DNA of 64,000 nt from positions 496,001 to 560,000 of the forward strand of contig CAWGDM010000012.1 in assembly GCA_963821345.1 (NCBI GenBank), written 5' to 3'. This document shows positions 57,396 to 64,000 of the stretch, one piece after another. A model generated the notes under the pieces. That model did not search any database, was not told the DNA's origin, and saw only the letters and a program-made list of their open reading frames with translations. Position 1 is the first letter of the stretch, and each line of letters starts with the position of its first letter. The translations under genes were made by a program, and so were the position numbers. This stretch comes from WHSW01 sp963821345. GTDB taxonomy: Bacteria > Actinomycetota > Thermoleophilia > Solirubrobacterales > 70-9.

Positions 57396-59405
57396 ATGCC
57401 CGAGGGGGGCGAGTCCGGGAGGGTCGCGCGCCGGAGTTTTCGACGGTCGGGGACCTTCGCGCTCTTGATCGCGGTGCTCGCCGCCACGCCGGCGCGTGCC
57501 AACACCGACGTCACGATCAGCGACGCCGCGACGACCGCCGGCGTCAGCTTCGCGGCCAACACCTACACGTTCGGCGCCCTCACCAGCGCAAACATCAACA
57601 CGACCGAGCTGAACACCAACCTCGGCTCGGGGAGCGTGACCGTGAACGCGGTCAACGGAAACCCGGGGAGCGGGACCATCGCCGTCAACGGCCCCACGCC
57701 GGTCATCTGGAGCGGCGCCAAGTCGCTCAACCTGACGACGAGCGGCCCGGCCGGCGATGTCACGATCAACTTCCCGCTGCAGGCAACCGGGAGCGCGAAC
57801 CTCACGATCACCACGGGCGGCGCGATCACCCAGTCCGCACCGATCCAGAGCGGGAGCTTCGTCACCCTCAACGCCGGGGAGCCGATCACGCTCACCCACG
57901 GCACCAATGACTTCGCGTTCGTCGGGGCGAACACCGGCCCGTTCAACGTCCAGATCGTCGACATCAACGCGGTCTCGCTCCTCCCGATCGGAACCGCGGG
58001 CAACCTGTCGGTTACCGCCGGCGGCGCGATCTCGCAGAACGGCGGCGCGAACGCCCTGGTCGACGGGACGACGACGCTGAACTCGAACGGCAATCCGATC
58101 ACGATGGGGTCGGGCAACGACTTCTTCGGCCCGGTCTCGTTCTCGGGCTCCGACGTTCTCCTCGCGGACACCACTGCACTCACGGTCGGGCTCGGCACCG
58201 CGAACAACCTGACGCTGCTTCCCGGCGGGACGCTCTCGCAGGTCGACGCGACGCCGGCGAACAGGCTGGTCGTCGGCGGGACCACGACCGTGAACGCGGT
58301 CGGGACGCAGGTCAACCTGTCGAACCCGTTCAACGACTTCACCGGCAACGTGATGGTCTCGCCGGGCGTCGGGGCATCGAACGCGACGATCGCCGACGCG
58401 ACAGCGCTCGGCCTCGGCACATCGCAGGTCAACGGCTCGACGACGCTGACCGCGCCGACCTCGATCACCGCCGGCTCGTTCACCAACGATTTCCAGGGAG
58501 CGGTCTCGGCGACCACCAACGGCGCGCTGACGCTCCGAGACGACACCGACCTCGCGCTCGGCACGATCTCGAGCAACGGCGGCGACATCTTCGCCGGCGA
58601 CGCGCTCACCCAGACCGGGGCGATCAGCGACGGCGGGTTGTTCGAGGCGCAGGGTGACTCGGTGACGCTCAACAACGGCGCCAACGACTTCACCCAGGCG
58701 GGGTTCGAGTCCGCCGCCGGCCCGATCGAAGCCCGCGACGCGAACTCGCTCACCCTGGTCGGCGTCGACGCCACCGGTGGTGGCGCCCAGGTCACCGCGG
58801 GCAACAACCTGGTGCTCTCGTCGAGTCTCGCGCCGTTCACCGGCGCCACCCTGACCCTGGTCAGCGACGCCGCCGCCGGCGCCACGGTCGGCCCCGGCGG
58901 GGTGACGATCCCGGCGACCAGGACGCTGACCGCCACCTCCGCGCCGATCCGCATCTACAGCGCCAAGCAGGGCCAGAACGCGATCGCGGCCGGCGCCCTG
59001 CTCAACGGCTCGTCGTTCACCCCGGGCTCCGAGTTCGTCGACTCGGCGCGCGAGGTCTGGGGGACGGCGTTCCCAGGGGGCACCGCGAGCAGCCCGTTCA
59101 CGATCTTCTACAAGCAGGCCAACCCGAACCCGCCGGTCGCCGCCCCGGAGACGACGCTGACCAAGACGCCGAAGAAGAAGGTCAAGACGAAGAAGGGCAG
59201 GGCGAAGGTGAAGTTCAAGTTCACCGCAGACGTCGCGGGCGCGTCCTTTGAGTGCACCCTCGACGACAAGGCCGACGCCTGTACGTCACCCTTCTCAAAG
59301 AAGGTGAAGAAGGGCAAGCACACATTCGCGGTCGCGGCGAGCGCCGCTGGCAAGACCGATCAGACGCCGGCGAGCTTCTCGTTCAAGGTCAAGCGCAAGC
59401 GGTGA
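57396..59405 (+). CDS. Large secreted filamentous-haemagglutinin-like repeat protein
   Basis: 669 residues with a signal peptide (FALLIAVLAATPARAN). About 450 residues of Gly/Asn/Thr/Ser-rich beta-helix repeats follow: GNLSVTAGGAISQNGGANAL, LTVGLGTANNLTLLPGGTLS and FNDFTGNVMVSPGVGASNAT; repeat length is about 60-70 residues with NDF at a fixed place. The C-terminus has a Lys-rich stretch (TKTPKKKVKTKKGRAKVKFK) and an Ig-like module (FECTLDDKADACTSPFSKKV) typical of Thermoleophilia exoproteins. Probably a wall-associated adhesin. TAGGCT lies six bases before ATG 57396. Confidence 0.75.
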   Translation: MPEGGESGRVARRSFRRSGTFALLIAVLAATPARANTDVTISDAATTAGVSFAANTYTFGALTSANINTTELNTNLGSGSVTVNAVNGNPGSGTIAVNGPTPVIWSGAKSLNLTTSGPAGDVTINFPLQATGSANLTITTGGAITQSAPIQSGSFVTLNAGEPITLTHGTNDFAFVGANTGPFNVQIVDINAVSLLPIGTAGNLSVTAGGAISQNGGANALVDGTTTLNSNGNPITMGSGNDFFGPVSFSGSDVLLADTTALTVGLGTANNLTLLPGGTLSQVDATPANRLVVGGTTTVNAVGTQVNLSNPFNDFTGNVMVSPGVGASNATIADATALGLGTSQVNGSTTLTAPTSITAGSFTNDFQGAVSATTNGALTLRDDTDLALGTISSNGGDIFAGDALTQTGAISDGGLFEAQGDSVTLNNGANDFTQAGFESAAGPIEARDANSLTLVGVDATGGGAQVTAGNNLVLSSSLAPFTGATLTLVSDAAAGATVGPGGVTIPATRTLTATSAPIRIYSAKQGQNAIAAGALLNGSSFTPGSEFVDSAREVWGTAFPGGTASSPFTIFYKQANPNPPVAAPETTLTKTPKKKVKTKKGRAKVKFKFTADVAGASFECTLDDKADACTSPFSKKVKKGKHTFAVAASAAGKTDQTPASFSFKVKRKR

Positions 59406-60409
59406 GCGCGCCAAAGCTCTCCGTCCTCGACCTGGCGATCGTCGGCGAGGGCTCCTCGCACTCCGAGGCGCTGACCAACTCGGTCGACCTCGCGCGCACC
59501 GCCGAGCGGCTCGGCTACCACCGCCACTGGGTCGCCGAGCACCACAACATGCCGGGGATCGCCAGCTCCTCTCCCCCGGTCCTCGCCGCGGCGCTGGCCG
59601 CGAGCACGGAGCGGATCCGGGTCGGCGCCGGCGGCGTGATGCTGCCCAACCATCCGCCACTGGTGGTCGCCGAGCAGTTCGGGATGCTCGAGGCCCTGAA
59701 CCCGGGAAGGATCGACCTCGGGATCGGCCGGGCCCCGGGCACCGACCAGATCACCGCGTCGGCGCTGCGGCGCTCGGCCGACCCGCTCTCCGACGAGGAC
59801 TTCCCCCGCCAGCTCGCCGAGCTGATCGGGTTCTTCAGGGGCGAGTTCTCGCCCCGCGACCCCTACCGCCACGTCAAGGCGGTGCCCGGCAACGGCGACA
59901 TGCCGGAGATCTGGCTGCTCGGCTCGTCGGGCTACTCGGCCCAGCTCGCCGGGCTGCTGGGGCTGCCGTTCTCGTTCGCCCATCACTTCATGCCCCACAA
60001 CACCGACGCCGCGGTCGAGCTCTACCGGTCGCGGTTCGAGCCCTCCGAGTACCTCGACCGGCCCTACGTGATGGTCGCCTGCGCGGCGCTCTGCGCCGCC
60101 GACGACGAGCGCGCCCGCTACCTCTCCGGCCCGGCGCGGCTGTCGATGGCCCGGCTGCGCGCCGGCCACCCGACCCGCTTCCCGACCCCCGAGGAGGCCG
60201 CCGCCCACGAGTTCACACCCAGTGAGGAGCAGAGCGTCAGCGCGCTCTCGGGCTCGGCGGCGATCGGCGGGCCCGGCAAGGTTCGGGAGAAGCTGGACGC
60301 GCTCGCCGTGCGCACCGGCGCCGACGAGCTGATGATCACGACCATGGTCCACGACCACGCCGACCGGATCCGCTCCTACGAACTGATCGCCGATTCCTAC
60401 GGCCTTTAG
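59402..60409 (+). CDS. LLM-class flavin-dependent oxidoreductase
   Basis: 335 residues, TIM barrel. SVLDLAIVGEGSSHSEALTN, YHRHWVAEHHNMPGIASSSP, RIRVGAGGVMLPNHPPLVVA, GRIDLGIGRAPGTDQITASA and MPEIWLLGSSGYSAQLAGLL are typical of the bacterial luciferase-like subgroup near YhbW (MsnO8-type). FMN or F420 cofactor cannot be told apart. GTG 59402 overlaps the stop of the secreted protein (GTGA), an odd pairing functionally. Confidence 0.92.
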   Translation: MSAPKLSVLDLAIVGEGSSHSEALTNSVDLARTAERLGYHRHWVAEHHNMPGIASSSPPVLAAALAASTERIRVGAGGVMLPNHPPLVVAEQFGMLEALNPGRIDLGIGRAPGTDQITASALRRSADPLSDEDFPRQLAELIGFFRGEFSPRDPYRHVKAVPGNGDMPEIWLLGSSGYSAQLAGLLGLPFSFAHHFMPHNTDAAVELYRSRFEPSEYLDRPYVMVACAALCAADDERARYLSGPARLSMARLRAGHPTRFPTPEEAAAHEFTPSEEQSVSALSGSAAIGGPGKVREKLDALAVRTGADELMITTMVHDHADRIRSYELIADSYGL

Positions 60410-60431
60410 AAAGCGGGCGTACGCTCGGCTG

Positions 60432-61328
60432 GTGCGATCCTGGATTCGCCGCCACCCGGTCGCGGTCACCGTCGCCTGCACGAGCGCGGTCGCGGCGGCG
60501 CTCGTCTTCGGCCTCTGGGACAAGCGCGACGCGTTCGCCTCGGCGATCGGCGACGCCTCCTGGTGGATCCTCGGACTCGCCGTCCTGCTGCAGGTGATCT
60601 GGCTGCTGGCGCGCAGCGAGGCGTGGCTCGTCTGCGTCGGTGCGGCCGGCGGCGCGGTCAGCCGGCGGCGCCTGTTTCGCGCCTCGAGCGTCGGCTATCT
60701 GGGCAACCTCTTCAACAGCCACTTCGGCATGGGCGTCAGGATCGCCGCCCTGCGCCGCTCGGCGCCCACCGAGAGCCCCTCGATCTCGACCCTGATCGCC
60801 GCCGAGATGCCGATCATCGTGGTCGAGATCGTGCTCGCCGCGGTCTGCTCGTTCACGCTCGTCGGGCCGCTCGGCATCCCCTGGTGGCTGCCGCTCGCCT
60901 TCCTCGCCGTCGCCGGCGCGATCGTCGTCGCGATCACCCGCCTGGCCCGCAATCGCCGCGACGGCTTCTGGGAGGGGCTCGCGGTTATGCGCGGGCTCAG
61001 CAACCGGACCCGGATTATCGGGCTGGTCGTGTTCGCGACCGGCGCGCAGGTGGTTCGCAACTGGCTCGTGCTCAAGGGGCTCGGGGTCGACGTCTCGGTG
61101 CTCGACTCGGTCGCGCTGCTGATCGGCGCCGCCGTCCTCGGCCTGCTGCCGGTCGGGCCGACGCTCGGCGTCGCCACCGCGGTCGTCATCCTCGGCGCCA
61201 ACGGCCTCGCGGTGACCGCCGCCGCCGGCGCCCTGCTGACCGCGACCGGCGCCATCGGCGCACTCTGCTTCGCGACCTGGGCGCTGCTCGACCGGATGCG
61301 GCCCTCGTCCGCGCCGCTGGCGACCTAG
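60432..61328 (+). CDS. Lysylphosphatidylglycerol synthase-TM / flippase-like membrane protein
   Basis: 298 residues, about eight hydrophobic helices: VAVTVACTSAVAAALVFGLW, WWILGLAVLLQVIWLLARSE, MPIIVVEIVLAAVCSFTLVG, PLAFLAVAGAIVVAITRLAR, LLIGAAVLGLLPVGPTLGVA and AAAGALLTATGAIGALCFAT. The motif VGYLGNLFNSHFGMGVRIAA and LLPVGPTLGVATA fit the UPF0104/LPG_synthase_TM family. It probably moves or modifies a lipid-linked substrate. TACGCT lies six bases before GTG 60432. Confidence 0.8.
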   Translation: MRSWIRRHPVAVTVACTSAVAAALVFGLWDKRDAFASAIGDASWWILGLAVLLQVIWLLARSEAWLVCVGAAGGAVSRRRLFRASSVGYLGNLFNSHFGMGVRIAALRRSAPTESPSISTLIAAEMPIIVVEIVLAAVCSFTLVGPLGIPWWLPLAFLAVAGAIVVAITRLARNRRDGFWEGLAVMRGLSNRTRIIGLVVFATGAQVVRNWLVLKGLGVDVSVLDSVALLIGAAVLGLLPVGPTLGVATAVVILGANGLAVTAAAGALLTATGAIGALCFATWALLDRMRPSSAPLAT

Positions 61329-61373
61329 ACCCATCTAGTCTCCACGGCTCACCTCGAGCGAACGGGAGCACGA

Positions 61374-61859
61374 ATGACGACCAAGGCCGAGTTCAACGCC
61401 GACGAGTGGGACGCGATCCGGGGCGGCCCGGCCCTCGCCGGCCTGATCATGATCTCCTCCCAGCGCGGCGGGACCGTGCGCGAGAGCCTGGCGATGGCGA
61501 AGACGTACTCCGCGGCGCAGAAGGAACACGGCTCGGCCGACCTGATCGGCGAAATCGTCGCCGGGGCGCCGAATCTCGACTCGAAGCAGTTCTCCAGCAA
61601 GGAGGAGCTGCACACGCTCGGCCTCGCCAAGATCACCGAGGCGGTCGGCCTGCTGGCGGCGAAGGCGACCCCGGAGGAGGTCGCCGAGTACCGCGAGTTC
61701 GCGCTCACGATCGCCAAACACGCCGCCGAGGCCGACAAGTCCGGCGGCTTCCTGGGGATCGGCGGCGAGCGGATCACCGGCAAGGAGCAGGAGGCGATCG
61801 ACCAGATCGCCGCCGCGCTCGGGACCGAAGCACCGGCGCTCGGCGACGACGCCGGCTAG
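61374..61859 (+). CDS. Conserved hypothetical protein
   Basis: 161 residues, all helical: FNADEWDAIRGGPALAGLIM, ISSQRGGTVRESLAMAKTYS, HTLGLAKITEAVGLLAAKAT and EYREFALTIAKHAAEADKSG; GGFLGIGGERITGKEQEAID at the end. It looks cytosolic and soluble. Similar proteins occur in actinobacteria but I know no function. GGGAG seven bases before ATG 61374. Its 3' end overlaps the convergent corA stop by 4 bp. Confidence 0.7.
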   Translation: MTTKAEFNADEWDAIRGGPALAGLIMISSQRGGTVRESLAMAKTYSAAQKEHGSADLIGEIVAGAPNLDSKQFSSKEELHTLGLAKITEAVGLLAAKATPEEVAEYREFALTIAKHAAEADKSGGFLGIGGERITGKEQEAIDQIAAALGTEAPALGDDAG

Positions 61860-62846
61860 CGCGGCGCGCTCGAGCGCACCCGCCGGGCCGCGTTGCGGCT
61901 GGCGACGTAGCAGCAGCGCCGCGATCAGCGGCACCAGCCAGATCGCGATCCCGAAGAGGACGAAGTCATCCTCGGAGCGCAGGCCACTGGTCATCCAGGC
62001 GAAGTTCATCCCGAAGAAGCCGACGATGAACCCGAGCGGGAGGAAGATCGTGGCGACGATCGTCAGCCGGTAGGTGGTCTCGTTGAGCTGGATCTCGAGC
62101 GCGTGCGAGAGCGCGCCGCTGGCGGCGTCGATGCGGTCGACGGCGCGGTCGAGCTGGGTCTGGATGCGGCCGAAGTACGCGCCCTTGTCCCCCTTGAGGC
62201 CCTCGACATGGTCGATCTCCTCGCCGACGCGCTCGAACAACGCCCGCTGCGGGCCGACCCGCATCCGCAGGCCGGTGAGCCGGTCGCGCAGGCTGGCGAT
62301 CTGCTCCTTGTCCTGCGAGCGCGGACGCAGCCCGCTGCGCAGCAGGCCCGTCTCCAGCTCCCCCACCGCGAGCTCGATGTTCGCCATCGCCTCGAAGATC
62401 GTGCTGGTCATCCCGTCGAGCGCCAGGTAAACGGCGTAGCGCTCGTCGCGCCCCTCGGGGATCCGGCCCGAGGAGACCTCGGCGGGGACGTCGTGCGGCC
62501 GGCGATGAACGGTCAGCAGGTAGTCGCCGTGCAGGGCGACGTTGACCTGGAACGGGTCGATCGCCTCGATCCCGCCGAGGACATCGGCGTCGGGCTTGCC
62601 GATGCACCAGAAGCGGAACACGATCAGGTCCCGGTCGATGTGCATCTTGCGCGCCGGCGAGGCCGCGCGCTCGAACTCGCCGAGCGCGGCGGCGGCGCCC
62701 TCGTCGATCCCGAACGCCTCGGCGATCGACTCGACGGTGGTCTCGCCCGCGAGGTCAAGGTCGGCCCAGAAGAACTCGTCCGCGGCGCGCTTACGGGCGA
62801 TCTCGCTCGCGTCGAGCACGCGCATGATCGAAATCCGCGACCCCAT
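61856..62846 (-). CDS. corA: CorA-family magnesium transporter (one +1 break at the end)
   Basis: About 329 residues; the frame stays open past the natural end unless a +1 step near 61885 is allowed, after which it stops at 61856. N-terminal soluble domain: EEFFWADLDL-type start (ADEFFWADLDLAGETTVESI), IDRDLIVFRFWCIGKPDADV. Long helices LRDRLTGLRMRVGPQRALFE. C-terminal TM1 LTIVATIFLPLGFIVGFFGM with the GMN motif, TM2 LFGIAIWLVPLIAALLLRRQ. It forms a pentameric Mg2+ channel. ATG 62846 or 62825 are both possible starts. Confidence 0.88.
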
Positions 62847-62906
62847 GCTGGCCGCCGACACTACGGGCGCCGTCGGAGCGAATCCCGGCTGATCTAGGAT
62901 CAGCCG

Positions 62907-63573
62907 ATGCCCTACTCGCGGATCAGCCGCTTCGGCTTCGTCAACACGTACCTGGTCGAGGACGAGGACGGCCTGACGGTGATTGACACGATGATTCCCG
63001 GCTCGGCGAAGGGGATCGTCGCGGCGGCCGCCAAGCACGGGATGCCGATCGCCCGGATCCTGCTCACCCACGCCCACCAGGACCACATCGGCTCGCTCGA
63101 TGCGCTGCACGAGGCAGCCCCCGAGGCCGAGGTGATCATCGGCGCTCGCGAGGAGCGGCTGCTCGATCAGGACAAGAGCCTCGATCCGGGCGAGCCGCAG
63201 TCGAAGCTGCGCGGCGGCTACCCGGGCGCCGAGGTGAAGCCAACCCGCACCCTGGCGGCGGGCGACCGGGTCGGATCGCTCGAGACGCACGCCTCGCCCG
63301 GCCACACGCCCGGGCCACCTGTCGTTCCTCGACACCCGCGACGGGACGCTGTTCTGCGGCGACGCGTACTCGACCCTCGGCGGCGTGCGGACGTGTGCGA
63401 ACGGGAGCTGGCGCTTCCCGCTGCCGATGATGGCGACCTGGGACAAGCCGACGGCGCTCGAGAGCGCGAAGGCGCTGCGGGCGCTGAATCCGAAGCGGCT
63501 CGCCCCCGGGCACGGCAAGGTGATCGAGGACCCCGCCGCGGCGATGGACGCCGCGATCGCCCGCGGCGCTTAG
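62907..63573 (+). CDS. MBL-fold metallo-hydrolase (one +1 break)
   Basis: About 221 residues; +1 step near 63319. FVNTYLVEDEDGLTVIDTMI, ILLTHAHQDHIGSLDALHEA (H-x-H-x-D-H), HASPGHTPGHLSFLDTRDGT (third His), LFCGDAYSTLGGVRTC (bridging Asp) and LAPGHGKVIEDPAAAMDAAI (last His). Closest to the YflN/glyoxalase-II-like actinobacterial hydrolases. Substrate unknown. TAGGAT lies six bases before ATG 62907. It is divergent from corA with 60 bases between. Confidence 0.9.
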
Positions 63574-63642
63574 ATGATTGATGCCGCGGAGGCGCGTGCG
63601 CGAGGGCGCACGGCACCGAGCCGGGCGTGGTCGGGCGACGAA

Positions 63643-63664
63643 GCGCGTGCCGGTTGGCACGCGC
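63643..63664. terminator. Strong hairpin between convergent genes
   Basis: GCGCGTGCC-GGTT-GGCACGCGC, a perfect 9-bp stem. There is no T run, so if it terminates it does so by stem strength. It lies in the 176-base gap between the MBL gene and the M14 gene. Confidence 0.45.
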
Positions 63665-63749
63665 GAGGAGTCCGGGCGCGATCCGGCGATGTGTGTCCGT
63701 GCGTCATTCGCGTGCGTGGATCCGTGGGATCACTCATCTGAAGAGTTCG

Positions 63750-64000
63750 TCAGCGCGGGGTCGCGATCCGGGCGACGGCGCGGGCGTGGCGACGGACCTC
63801 GGCCCGGCTGAGCCGGCCGGGGCCGAACTCGACCACGAACGCCTTCTCGTGCAGCGCCTCGTCCTGCCAGCCGGTCGCCGCGCCGGGCGGGGTCGGGTAG
63901 CAGTCGCGGGCGGGCAGGCCCGAGAGGCGGGCGTAGCGCAGCGCGACCCGGCGGCCGCGGCGGTTGCACGGGATCAGGGTGCGGCCGAAGGGCTGGTGGT
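63750..64000 (-). CDS. M14-family zinc carboxypeptidase-like protein, C-terminal fragment
   Basis: 83 residues visible, running off the window edge. HQPFGRTLIPCNRRGRRVAL, RYARLSGLPARDCYPTPPGA, ATGWQDEALHEKAFVVEFGP then GRLSRAEVRRHARAVARI. The H-Q-P start, the late FVVEF with the catalytic Glu and the closing helix match M14 / murein-amidase-type peptidases. The metal ligands HxxE lie outside the window. Codon use is as in the neighbours. Confidence 0.65.
   Translation of the reverse strand, partial: HQPFGRTLIPCNRRGRRVALRYARLSGLPARDCYPTPPGAATGWQDEALHEKAFVVEFGPGRLSRAEVRRHARAVARIATPR

Overview
The window is high-GC bacterial DNA (roughly 70% G+C) with actinobacterial gene content. The best fit is class Thermoleophilia (Solirubrobacterales or Gaiellales-like): a tandem set of SnoaL-like genes whose products begin MSQENVE, secreted beta-rich proteins ending in a FECTLD...CTSPF module, a type III glutamine synthetase beside gltBD, and many apparently leaderless genes with a -10 box six bases before an ATG or GTG. 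This placement is inference; no rRNA gene is present.

Layout. 0-5.5 kb is patchy: an amine-oxidase tail, a vapBC toxin-antitoxin pair, two broken reading frames, a photolyase, an SDR/DUF2867 protein coupled to a truncated B12-binding-domain protein, and a broken orphan gene. 5.5-8.9 kb is an array of five SnoaL-like genes, one fused to a sigma-region-4-like HTH, separated by near-identical intergenic boxes. 9.0-15.6 kb is bracketed by a 35-bp direct repeat: an intact initiator tRNA gene at 15516-15589 and a copy of its 3' half at 8987-9021. It holds a class III cyclase, a ribosome-hibernation-like factor, a damaged hydrolase, methyltransferase and membrane protein cluster, dispersed repeats and a possible MITE. 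It looks like an old integrated element with no integrase left.

15.6-38 kb is ordinary chromosome: a Cys/Met-metabolism PLP enzyme, a glycosyltransferase, asparaginase, two redox enzymes, Ppx/GppA, a molybdopterin oxidoreductase, a MarR-controlled DrrA-type ABC exporter, enoyl-CoA hydratase, amidase, a cupredoxin lipoprotein and an ECF sigma/anti-sigma pair. 38-46.7 kb is a nitrogen assimilation block (gltB, gltD, glnN). 46.7-55.5 kb carries a MOSC protein, a secreted hydrolase, a zinc-ribbon/HTH protein, an AarF-type kinase, a DEAD-box helicase, a two-component system and a secreted His-rich peptide. 55.5-64 kb has typA, a large secreted repeat protein, an LLM flavin oxidoreductase, a flippase-like protein, CorA, an MBL hydrolase and an M14 peptidase fragment.

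The most striking whole-window pattern is that about 40 reading-frame breaks occur in about 21 genes, and every one is +1 (one extra base), including breaks in gltB and typA. This is most simply a sequencing or consensus insertion bias, but its one-sidedness deserves a direct test. Wherever a gene is described as continuing through a break, the frame was rejoined by hand from protein continuity.
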